The notes beneath the pieces are model-generated. The model ran no database searches. It saw only the letters and a list, made by a program, of their open reading frames with translations, and was not told where the DNA came from. DNA of 64,000 bases from Glandiceps talaboti (taxonomy: Eukaryota; Hemichordata; Enteropneusta; Spengelidae). Below are positions 46,101 through 59,600 of this stretch, one piece after another. The stretch spans positions 20,528,626 through 20,592,625 of the forward strand of contig NC_135562.1 in NCBI RefSeq assembly GCF_964340395.1. Direction: 5' to 3'. Every line of letters begins with the position of its first letter. The first letter of the stretch is position 1. A program made the position numbers and the translations under genes.

Positions 46101-47630
46101 CATAGGAACATTAGAATTTAGAAACATTTGCTTTAGCTATCATGACTGCAGCGTGTAGCAAAATTTGAATACATTACAATGTCATATTGGAAGTATAAAT
46201 TGCTAAACTCATTTGTTTAATTCTCTTTCATATGGAACACCCGAGATGGATAGCAAGACCCAAAATGGAGTACCAAGACCCAAGATGGAGTACCAAGACC
46301 CAAGATGGATGGATGTGATTACCAATCCCAGGCAGTCGTAAGTTAATAATTGTCTTATAAAGTCCTTTTACCTGATATTAATTAGTATTACACATAGGAA
46401 CATTAGAAGTTAGAAACATTTGCTTTAGCTATCATGACTGCAGCGTGTAGCAAAATTTGAATACATTACAATGTCATATTGGAAGTATAAATTGCTAAAC
46501 TCATTTGTTTAATTCTCTTTCATATGGAACACCCGAGATGGATAGCAAGACCCAAGATGGAGTACCAAGACCCAAGATTGATGGATGTGATTACCAATCT
46601 CAAGGCAGACGTAAGTTAATAATTGTATTATAAAGTCCTTTTAACTGATATTAATTAGTATTACACATAGGAAGAATAGAAGTTAGAAACATTTGCTTTA
46701 GCTATCATGACTGCAGCGTGTAGCAAAATTTGAATACATTACAATGTCATATTGGAAGTATAAATTGCTAAACTCATTTGTTTAATTCTCTTTCATATGG
46801 AACACCCGAGATGGATAGCAAGACCCAAGATGGAGTACCAAGACCCAAGATGGATGGATGTGATTACCAATCTCAAGGCAGAGGTAAGTTAATAATTGTC
46901 TTATAAAGTCCTTTTACCTGATATTAATTAGTATTACACATAGGAAGAATAGAAGTTAGAAACATTTGCTTTAGCTATCATGACTGCAGCGTGTAGCAAA
47001 ATTTGAATACATTACAATGTCATATTGGAAGTATAAATTGCTAAACTCATTTGTTTAATTCTCTTTCATATGGAACACCCGAGATGGATAGCAAGACCCA
47101 TTATGGAGTACCAATACCCAAGATGGATGGATGTGATTACCAATCCCAGGCAGACGTAAGTTAATAATTGTCTTATAAAGTCCTTTTATCTGATATTAAT
47201 TAGTATTACACATAGGAACATTAGAATTTAGAAACATTTGCTTTAGCTATCATGACTGCAGCGTGTAGCAAAATTTGAATACATTACAATGTCATATTGG
47301 AAGTATAAATTGCTAAACTCATTTGTTTAATTCTCTTTCATATGGAACACCCGAGATGGATAGCAAGACCCAAAATGGAGTACCAAGACCCAAGATGGAG
47401 TACCAAGACCCAAGATGGATGGATGTGATTACCAATCCCAGGCAGTCGTAAGTTAATAATTGTCTTATAAAGTCCTTTTACCTGATATTAATTAGTATTA
47501 CACATAGGAACATTAGAATTTAGAAACATTTGCTTTAGCTATCATGACTGCAGCGTGTAGCAAAATTTGAATACATTACAATGTCATATTGGAAGTATAA
47601 ATTGCTAAACTCATTTGTTTAATTCTCTTT
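43170..47630 (+). repeat. Satellite array, 5' diversified part (16 units)
   Basis: Units counted from CATATGGAAC start at 43170, 43463, 43736, 44009, 44301, 44574, 44847, 45119, 45412, 45684, 45957, 46229, 46521, 46794, 47067 and 47339. Lengths are 272-273 or 292-293 bp, differing by one internal 20-bp subrepeat (GTACCAAGACCCAAGATGGA) and a 1-bp change. Four unit types follow each other in the same order at 44009-45118 and 46229-47338, a higher-order repeat of about 1.11 kb. Several units carry a perfect AG|GTAAGT donor consensus (for example 43551-43558). Confidence 0.95.
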
Positions 47631-50600
47631 CATATGGAACACCCGAGATGGATAGCAAGACCCAAAATGGAGTACCAAGACCCAAGATGGAGTACCAAGA
47701 CCCAAGATGGATGGATGTGATTACCAATCCCAGGCAGTCGTAAGTTAATAATTGTCTTATAAAGTCCTTTTACCTGATATTAATTAGTATTACACATAGG
47801 AACATTAGAATTTAGAAACATTTGCTTTAGCTATCATGACTGCAGCGTGTAGCAAAATTTGAATACATTACAATGTCATATTGGAAGTATAAATTGCTAA
47901 ACTCATTTGTTTAATTCTCTTTCATATGGAACACCCGAGATGGATAGCAAGACCCAAAATGGAGTACCAAGACCCAAGATGGAGTACCAAGACCCAAGAT
48001 GGATGGATGTGATTACCAATCCCAGGCAGTCGTAAGTTAATAATTGTCTTATAAAGTCCTTTTACCTGATATTAATTAGTATTACACATAGGAACATTAG
48101 AATTTAGAAACATTTGCTTTAGCTATCATGACTGCAGCGTGTAGCAAAATTTGAATACATTACAATGTCATATTGGAAGTATAAATTGCTAAACTCATTT
48201 GTTTAATTCTCTTTCATATGGAACACCCGAGATGGATAGCAAGACCCAAAATGGAGTACCAAGACCCAAGATGGAGTACCAAGACCCAAGATGGATGGAT
48301 GTGATTACCAATCCCAGGCAGTCGTAAGTTAATAATTGTCTTATAAAGTCCTTTTACCTGATATTAATTAGTATTACACATAGGAACATTAGAATTTAGA
48401 AACATTTGCTTTAGCTATCATGACTGCAGCGTGTAGCAAAATTTGAATACATTACAATGTCATATTGGAAGTATAAATTGCTAAACTCATTTGTTTAATT
48501 CTCTTTCATATGGAACACCCGAGATGGATAGCAAGACCCAAAATGGAGTACCAAGACCCAAGATGGAGTACCAAGACCCAAGATGGATGGATGTGATTAC
48601 CAATCCCAGGCAGTCGTAAGTTAATAATTGTCTTATAAAGTCCTTTTACCTGATATTAATTAGTATTACACATAGGAACATTAGAATTTAGAAACATTTG
48701 CTTTAGCTATCATGACTGCAGCGTGTAGCAAAATTTGAATACATTACAATGTCATATTGGAAGTATAAATTGCTAAACTCATTTGTTTAATTCTCTTTCA
48801 TATGGAACACCCGAGATGGATAGCAAGACCCAAAATGGAGTACCAAGACCCAAGATGGAGTACCAAGACCCAAGATGGATGGATGTGATTACCAATCCCA
48901 GGCAGTCGTAAGTTAATAATTGTCTTATAAAGTCCTTTTACCTGATATTAATTAGTATTACACATAGGAACATTAGAATTTAGAAACATTTGCTTTAGCT
49001 ATCATGACTGCAGCGTGTAGCAAAATTTGAATACATTACAATGTCATATTGGAAGTATAAATTGCTAAACTCATTTGTTTAATTCTCTTTCATATGGAAC
49101 ACCCGAGATGGATAGCAAGACCCAAAATGGAGTACCAAGACCCAAGATGGAGTACCAAGACCCAAGATGGATGGATGTGATTACCAATCCCAGGCAGTCG
49201 TAAGTTAATAATTGTCTTATAAAGTCCTTTTACCTGATATTAATTAGTATTACACATAGGAACATTAGAATTTAGAAACATTTGCTTTAGCTATCATGAC
49301 TGCAGCGTGTAGCAAAATTTGAATACATTACAATGTCATATTGGAAGTATAAATTGCTAAACTCATTTGTTTAATTCTCTTTCATATGGAACACCCGAGA
49401 TGGATAGCAAGACCCAAAATGGAGTACCAAGACCCAAGATGGAGTACCAAGACCCAAGATGGATGGATGTGATTACCAATCCCAGGCAGTCGTAAGTTAA
49501 TAATTGTCTTATAAAGTCCTTTTACCTGATATTAATTAGTATTACACATAGGAACATTAGAATTTAGAAACATTTGCTTTAGCTATCATGACTGCAGCGT
49601 GTAGCAAAATTTGAATACATTACAATGTCATATTGGAAGTATAAATTGCTAAACTCATTTGTTTAATTCTCTTTCATATGGAACACCCGAGATGGATAGC
49701 AAGACCCAAAATGGAGTACCAAGACCCAAGATGGAGTACCAAGACCCAAGATGGATGGATGTGATTACCAATCCCAGGCAGTCGTAAGTTAATAATTGTC
49801 ATATAAAGTCCTTTTACCTGATATTAATTAGTATTACACATAGGAACATTAGAATTTAGAAACATTTGCTTTAGCTATCATGACTGCAGCGTGTAGCAAA
49901 ATTTGAATACATTACAATGTCATATTGGAAGTATAAATTGCTAAACTCATTTGTTTAATTCTCTTTCATATGGAACACCCGAGATGGATAGCAAGACCCA
50001 AAATGGAGTACCAAGACCCAAGATGGAGTACCAAGACCCAAGATGGATGGATGTGATTACCAATCCCAGGCAGTCGTAAGTTAATAATTGTCTTATAAAG
50101 TCCTTTTACCTGATATTAATTAGTATTACACATAGGAACATTAGAATTTAGAAACATTTGCTTTAGCTATCATGACTGCAGCGTGTAGCAAAATTTGAAT
50201 ACATTACAATGTCATATTGGAAGTATAAATTGCTAAACTCATTTGTTTAATTCTCTTTCATATGGAACACCCGAGATGGATAGCAAGACCCAAAATGGAG
50301 TACCAAGACCCAAGATGGAGTACCAAGACCCAAGATGGATGGATGTGATTACCAATCCCAGGCAGTCGTAAGTTAATAATTGTCTTATAAAGTCCTTTTA
50401 CCTGATATTAATTAGTATTACACATAGGAACATTAGAATTTAGAAACATTTGCTTTAGCTATCATGACTGCAGCGTGTAGCAAAATTTGAATACATTACA
50501 ATGTCATATTGGAAGTATAAATTGCTAAACTCATTTGTTTAATTCTCTTTCATATGGAACACCCGAGATGGATAGCAAGACCCAAAATGGAGTACCAAGA

Positions 50601-53600
50601 CCCAAGATGGAGTACCAAGACCCAAGATGGATGGATGTGATTACCAATCCCAGGCAGTCGTAAGTTAATAATTGTCTTATAAAGTCCTTTTACCTGATAT
50701 TAATTAGTATTACACATAGGAACATTAGAATTTAGAAACATTTGCTTTAGCTATCATGACTGCAGCGTGTAGCAAAATTTGAATACATTACAATGTCATA
50801 TTGGAAGTATAAATTGCTAAACTCATTTGTTTAATTCTCTTTCATATGGAACACCCGAGATGGATAGCAAGACCCAAAATGGAGTACCAAGACCCAAGAT
50901 GGAGTACCAAGACCCAAGATGGATGGATGTGATTACCAATCCCAGGCAGTCGTAAGTTAATAATTGTCTTATAAAGTCCTTTTACCTGATATTAATTAGT
51001 ATTACACATAGGAACATTAGAATTTAGAAACATTTGCTTTAGCTATCATGACTGCAGCGTGTAGCAAAATTTGAATACATTACAATGTCATATTGGAAGT
51101 ATAAATTGCTAAACTCATTTGTTTAATTCTCTTTCATATGGAACACCCGAGATGGATAGCAAGACCCAAAATGGAGTACCAAGACCCAAGATGGAGTACC
51201 AAGACCCAAGATGGATGGATGTGATTACCAATCCCAGGCAGTCGTAAGTTAATAATTGTCTTATAAAGTCCTTTTACCTGATATTAATTAGTATTACACA
51301 TAGGAACATTAGAATTTAGAAACATTTGCTTTAGCTATCATGACTGCAGCGTGTAGCAAAATTTGAATACATTACAATGTCATATTGGAAGTATAAATTG
51401 CTAAACTCATTTGTTTAATTCTCTTTCATATGGAACACCCGAGATGGATAGCAAGACCCAAAATGGAGTACCAAGACCCAAGATGGAGTACCAAGACCCA
51501 AGATGGATGGATGTGATTACCAATCCCAGGCAGTCGTAAGTTAATAATTGTCTTATAAAGTCCTTTTACCTGATATTAATTAGTATTACACATAGGAACA
51601 TTAGAATTTAGAAACATTTGCTTTAGCTATCATGACTGCAGCGTGTAGCAAAATTTGAATACATTACAATGTCATATTGGAAGTATAAATTGCTAAACTC
51701 ATTTGTTTAATTCTCTTTCATATGGAACACCCGAGATGGATAGCAAGACCCAAAATGGAGTACCAAGACCCAAGATGGAGTACCAAGACCCAAGATGGAT
51801 GGATGTGATTACCAATCCCAGGCAGTCGTAAGTTAATAATTGTCTTATAAAGTCCTTTTACCTGATATTAATTAGTATTACACATAGGAACATTAGAATT
51901 TAGAAACATTTGCTTTAGCTATCATGACTGCAGCGTGTAGCAAAATTTGAATACATTACAATGTCATATTGGAAGTATAAATTGCTAAACTCATTTGTTT
52001 AATTCTCTTTCATATGGAACACCCGAGATGGATAGCAAGACCCAAAATGGAGTACCAAGACCCAAGATGGAGTACCAAGACCCAAGATGGATGGATGTGA
52101 TTACCAATCCCAGGCAGTCGTAAGTTAATAATTGTCTTATAAAGTCCTTTTACCTGATATTAATTAGTATTACACATAGGAACATTAGAATTTAGAAACA
52201 TTTGCTTTAGCTATCATGACTGCAGCGTGTAGCAAAATTTGAATACATTACAATGTCATATTGGAAGTATAAATTGCTAAACTCATTTGTTTAATTCTCT
52301 TTCATATGGAACACCCGAGATGGATAGCAAGACCCAAAATGGAGTACCAAGACCCAAGATGGAGTACCAAGACCCAAGATGGATGGATGTGATTACCAAT
52401 CCCAGGCAGTCGTAAGTTAATAATTGTCTTATAAAGTCCTTTTACCTGATATTAATTAGTATTACACATAGGAACATTAGAATTTAGAAACATTTGCTTT
52501 AGCTATCATGACTGCAGCGTGTAGCAAAATTTGAATACATTACAATGTCATATTGGAAGTATAAATTGCTAAACTCATTTGTTTAATTCTCTTTCATATG
52601 GAACACCCGAGATGGATAGCAAGACCCAAAATGGAGTACCAAGACCCAAGATGGAGTACCAAGACCCAAGATGGATGGATGTGATTACCAATCCCAGGCA
52701 GTCGTAAGTTAATAATTGTCTTATAAAGTCCTTTTACCTGATATTAATTAGTATTACACATAGGAACATTAGAATTTAGAAACATTTGCTTTAGCTATCA
52801 TGACTGCAGCGTGTAGCAAAATTTGAATACATTACAATGTCATATTGGAAGTATAAATTGCTAAACTCATTTGTTTAATTCTCTTTCATATGGAACACCC
52901 GAGATGGATAGCAAGACCCAAAATGGAGTACCAAGACCCAAGATGGAGTACCAAGACCCAAGATGGATGGATGTGATTACCAATCCCAGGCAGTCGTAAG
53001 TTAATAATTGTCTTATAAAGTCCTTTTACCTGATATTAATTAGTATTACACATAGGAACATTAGAATTTAGAAACATTTGCTTTAGCTATCATGACTGCA
53101 GCGTGTAGCAAAATTTGAATACATTACAATGTCATATTGGAAGTATAAATTGCTAAACTCATTTGTTTAATTCTCTTTCATATGGAACACCCGAGATGGA
53201 TAGCAAGACCCAAAATGGAGTACCAAGACCCAAGATGGATGGATGTGATTACCAATCCCAGGCAGTCGTAAGTTAATAATTGTCTTATAAAGTCCTTTTA
53301 CCTGATATTAATTAGTATTACACATAGGAACATTAGAATTTAGAAACATTTGCTTTAGCTATCATGACTGCAGCGTGTAGCAAAATTTGAATACATTACA
53401 ATGTCATATTGGAAGTATAAATTGCTAAACTCATTTGTTTAATTCTCTTTCATATGGAACACCCGAGATGGATAGCAAGACCCAAAATGGAGTACCAAGA
53501 CCCAAGATGGAGTACCAAGACCCAAGATGGATGGATGTGATTACCAATCCCAGGCAGTCGTAAGTTAATAATTGTCTTATAAAGTCCTTTTACCTGATAT

Positions 53601-56600
53601 TAATTAGTATTACACATAGGAACATTAGAATTTAGAAACATTTGCTTTAGCTATCATGACTGCAGCGTGTAGCAAAATTTGAATACATTACAATGTCATA
53701 TTGGAAGTATAAATTGCTAAACTCATTTGTTTAATTCTCTTTCATATGGAACACCCGAGATGGATAGCAAGACCCAAAATGGAGTACCAAGACCCAAGAT
53801 GGAGTACCAAGACCCAAGATGGATGGATGTGATTACCAATCCCAGGCAGTCGTAAGTTAATAATTGTCTTATAAAGTCCTTTTACCTGATATTAATTAGT
53901 ATTACACATAGGAACATTAGAATTTAGAAACATTTGCTTTAGCTATCATGACTGCAGCGTGTAGCAAAATTTGAATACATTACAATGTCATATTGGAAGT
54001 ATAAATTGCTAAACTCATTTGTTTAATTCTCTTTCATATGGAACACCCGAGATGGATAGCAAGACCCAAAATGGAGTACCAAGACCCAAGATGGAGTACC
54101 AAGACCCAAGATGGATGGATGTGATTACCAATCCCAGGCAGTCGTAAGTTAATAATTGTCTTATAAAGTCCTTTTACCTGATATTAATTAGTATTACACA
54201 TAGGAACATTAGAATTTAGAAACATTTGCTTTAGCTATCATGACTGCAGCGTGTAGCAAAATTTGAATACATTACAATGTCATATTGGAAGTATAAATTG
54301 CTAAACTCATTTGTTTAATTCTCTTTCATATGGAACACCCGAGATGGATAGCAAGACCCAAAATGGAGTACCAAGACCCAAGATGGAGTACCAAGACCCA
54401 AGATGGATGGATGTGATTACCAATCCCAGGCAGTCGTAAGTTAATAATTGTCTTATAAAGTCCTTTTACCTGATATTAATTAGTATTACACATAGGAACA
54501 TTAGAATTTAGAAACATTTGCTTTAGCTATCATGACTGCAGCGTGTAGCAAAATTTGAATACATTACAATGTCATATTGGAAGTATAAATTGCTAAACTC
54601 ATTTGTTTAATTCTCTTTCATATGGAACACCCGAGATGGATAGCAAGACCCAAAATGGAGTACCAAGACCCAAGATGGAGTACCAAGACCCAAGATGGAT
54701 GGATGTGATTACCAATCCCAGGCAGTCGTAAGTTAATAATTGTCTTATAAAGTCCTTTTACCTGATATTAATTAGTATTACACATAGGAACATTAGAATT
54801 TAGAAACATTTGCTTTAGCTATCATGACTGCAGCGTGTAGCAAAATTTGAATACATTACAATGTCATATTGGAAGTATAAATTGCTAAACTCATTTGTTT
54901 AATTCTCTTTCATATGGAACACCCGAGATGGATAGCAAGACCCAAAATGGAGTACCAAGACCCAAGATGGAGTACCAAGACCCAAGATGGATGGATGTGA
55001 TTACCAATCCCAGGCAGTCGTAAGTTAATAATTGTCTTATAAAGTCCTTTTACCTGATATTAATTAGTATTACACATAGGAACATTAGAATTTAGAAACA
55101 TTTGCTTTAGCTATCATGACTGCAGCGTGTAGCAAAATTTGAATACATTACAATGTCATATTGGAAGTATAAATTGCTAAACTCATTTGTTTAATTCTCT
55201 TTCATATGGAACACCCGAGATGGATAGCAAGACCCAAAATGGAGTACCAAGACCCAAGATGGAGTACCAAGACCCAAGATGGATGGATGTGATTACCAAT
55301 CCCAGGCAGTCGTAAGTTAATAATTGTCTTATAAAGTCCTTTTACCTGATATTAATTAGTATTACACATAGGAACATTAGAATTTAGAAACATTTGCTTT
55401 AGCTATCATGACTGCAGCGTGTAGCAAAATTTGAATACATTACAATGTCATATTGGAAGTATAAATTGCTAAACTCATTTGTTTAATTCTCTTTCATATG
55501 GAACACCCGAGATGGATAGCAAGACCCAAAATGGAGTACCAAGACCCAAGATGGAGTACCAAGACCCAAGATGGATGGATGTGATTACCAATCCCAGGCA
55601 GTCGTAAGTTAATAATTGTCTTATAAAGTCCTTTTACCTGATATTAATTAGTATTACACATAGGAACATTAGAATTTAGAAACATTTGCTTTAGCTATCA
55701 TGACTGCAGCGTGTAGCAAAATTTGAATACATTACAATGTCATATTGGAAGTATAAATTGCTAAACTCATTTGTTTAATTCTCTTTCATATGGAACACCC
55801 GAGATGGATAGCAAGACCCAAAATGGAGTACCAAGACCCAAGATGGAGTACCAAGACCCAAGATGGATGGATGTGATTACCAATCCCAGGCAGTCGTAAG
55901 TTAATAATTGTCTTATAAAGTCCTTTTACCTGATATTAATTAGTATTACACATAGGAACATTAGAATTTAGAAACATTTGCTTTAGCTATCATGACTGCA
56001 GCGTGTAGCAAAATTTGAATACATTACAATGTCATATTGGAAGTATAAATTGCTAAACTCATTTGTTTAATTCTCTTTCATATGGAACACCCGAGATGGA
56101 TAGCAAGACCCAAAATGGAGTACCAAGACCCAAGATGGAGTACCAAGACCCAAGATGGATGGATGTGATTACCAATCCCAGGCAGTCGTAAGTTAATAAT
56201 TGTCTTATAAAGTCCTTTTACCTGATATTAATTAGTATTACACATAGGAACATTAGAATTTAGAAACATTTGCTTTAGCTATCATGACTGCAGCGTGTAG
56301 CAAAATTTGAATACATTACAATGTCATATTGGAAGTATAAATTGCTAAACTCATTTGTTTAATTCTCTTTCATATGGAACACCCGAGATGGATAGCAAGA
56401 CCCAAAATGGAGTACCAAGACCCAAGATGGAGTACCAAGACCCAAGATGGATGGATGTGATTACCAATCCCAGGCAGTCGTAAGTTAATAATTGTCTTAT
56501 AAAGTCCTTTTACCTGATATTAATTAGTATTACACATAGGAACATTAGAATTTAGAAACATTTGCTTTAGCTATCATGACTGCAGCGTGTAGCAAAATTT

Positions 56601-59600
56601 GAATACATTACAATGTCATATTGGAAGTATAAATTGCTAAACTCATTTGTTTAATTCTCTTTCATATGGAACACCCGAGATGGATAGCAAGACCCAAAAT
56701 GGAGTACCAAGACCCAAGATGGAGTACCAAGACCCAAGATGGATGGATGTGATTACCAATCCCAGGCAGTCGTAAGTTAATAATTGTCTTATAAAGTCCT
56801 TTTACCTGATATTAATTAGTATTACACATAGGAACATTAGAATTTAGAAACATTTGCTTTAGCTATCATGACTGCAGCGTGTAGCAAAATTTGAATACAT
56901 TACAATGTCATATTGGAAGTATAAATTGCTAAACTCATTTGTTTAATTCTCTTTCATATGGAACACCCGAGATGGATAGCAAGACCCAAAATGGAGTACC
57001 AAGACCCAAGATGGAGTACCAAGACCCAAGATGGATGGATGTGATTACCAATCCCAGGCAGTCGTAAGTTAATAATTGTCTTATAAAGTCCTTTTACCTG
57101 ATATTAATTAGTATTACACATAGGAACATTAGAATTTAGAAACATTTGCTTTAGCTATCATGACTGCAGCGTGTAGCAAAATTTGAATACATTACAATGT
57201 CATATTGGAAGTATAAATTGCTAAACTCATTTGTTTAATTCTCTTTCATATGGAACACCCGAGATGGATAGCAAGACCCAAAATGGAGTACCAAGACCCA
57301 AGATGGAGTACCAAGACCCAAGATGGATGGATGTGATTACCAATCCCAGGCAGTCGTAAGTTAATAATTGTCTTATAAAGTCCTTTTACCTGATATTAAT
57401 TAGTATTACACATAGGAACATTAGAATTTAGAAACATTTGCTTTAGCTATCATGACTGCAGCGTGTAGCAAAATTTGAATACATTACAATGTCATATTGG
57501 AAGTATAAATTGCTAAACTCATTTGTTTAATTCTCTTTCATATGGAACACCCGAGATGGATAGCAAGACCCAAAATGGAGTACCAAGACCCAAGATGGAG
57601 TACCAAGACCCAAGATGGATGGATGTGATTACCAATCCCAGGCAGTCGTAAGTTAATAATTGTCTTATAAAGTCCTTTTACCTGATATTAATTAGTATTA
57701 CACATAGGAACATTAGAATTTAGAAACATTTGCTTTAGCTATCATGACTGCAGCGTGTAGCAAAATTTGAATACATTACAATGTCATATTGGAAGTATAA
57801 ATTGCTAAACTCATTTGTTTAATTCTCTTTCATATGGAACACCCGAGATGGATAGCAAGACCCAAAATGGAGTACCAAGACCCAAGATGGAGTACCAAGA
57901 CCCAAGATGGATGGATGTGATTACCAATCCCAGGCAGTCGTAAGTTAATAATTGTCTTATAAAGTCCTTTTACCTGATATTAATTAGTATTACACATAGG
58001 AACATTAGAATTTAGAAACATTTGCTTTAGCTATCATGACTGCAGCGTGTAGCAAAATTTGAATACATTACAATGTCATATTGGAAGTATAAATTGCTAA
58101 ACTCATTTGTTTAATTCTCTTTCATATGGAACACCCGAGATGGATAGCAAGACCCAAAATGGAGTACCAAGACCCAAGATGGAGTACCAAGACCCAAGAT
58201 GGATGGATGTGATTACCAATCCCAGGCAGTCGTAAGTTAATAATTGTCTTATAAAGTCCTTTTACCTGATATTAATTAGTATTACACATAGGAACATTAG
58301 AATTTAGAAACATTTGCTTTAGCTATCATGACTGCAGCGTGTAGCAAAATTTGAATACATTACAATGTCATATTGGAAGTATAAATTGCTAAACTCATTT
58401 GTTTAATTCTCTTTCATATGGAACACCCGAGATGGATAGCAAGACCCAAAATGGAGTACCAAGACCCAAGATGGAGTACCAAGACCCAAGATGGATGGAT
58501 GTGATTACCAATCCCAGGCAGTCGTAAGTTAATAATTGTCTTATAAAGTCCTTTTACCTGATATTAATTAGTATTACACATAGGAACATTAGAATTTAGA
58601 AACATTTGCTTTAGCTATCATGACTGCAGCGTGTAGCAAAATTTGAATACATTACAATGTCATATTGGAAGTATAAATTGCTAAACTCATTTGTTTAATT
58701 CTCTTTCATATGGAACACCCGAGATGGATAGCAAGACCCAAAATGGAGTACCAAGACCCAAGATGGAGTACCAAGACCCAAGATGGATGGATGTGATTAC
58801 CAATCCCAGGCAGTCGTAAGTTAATAATTGTCTTATAAAGTCCTTTTACCTGATATTAATTAGTATTACACATAGGAACATTAGAATTTAGAAACATTTG
58901 CTTTAGCTATCATGACTGCAGCGTGTAGCAAAATTTGAATACATTACAATGTCATATTGGAAGTATAAATTGCTAAACTCATTTGTTTAATTCTCTTTCA
59001 TATGGAACACCCGAGATGGATAGCAAGACCCAAAATGGAGTACCAAGACCCAAGATGGAGTACCAAGACCCAAGATGGATGGATGTGATTACCAATCCCA
59101 GGCAGTCGTAAGTTAATAATTGTCTTATAAAGTCCTTTTACCTGATATTAATTAGTATTACACATAGGAACATTAGAATTTAGAAACATTTGCTTTAGCT
59201 ATCATGACTGCAGCGTGTAGCAAAATTTGAATACATTACAATGTCATATTGGAAGTATAAATTGCTAAACTCATTTGTTTAATTCTCTTTCATATGGAAC
59301 ACCCGAGATGGATAGCAAGACCCAAAATGGAGTACCAAGACCCAAGATGGAGTACCAAGACCCAAGATGGATGGATGTGATTACCAATCCCAGGCAGTCG
59401 TAAGTTAATAATTGTCTTATAAAGTCCTTTTACCTGATATTAATTAGTATTACACATAGGAACATTAGAATTTAGAAACATTTGCTTTAGCTATCATGAC
59501 TGCAGCGTGTAGCAAAATTTGAATACATTACAATGTCATATTGGAAGTATAAATTGCTAAACTCATTTGTTTAATTCTCTTTCATATGGAACACCCGAGA

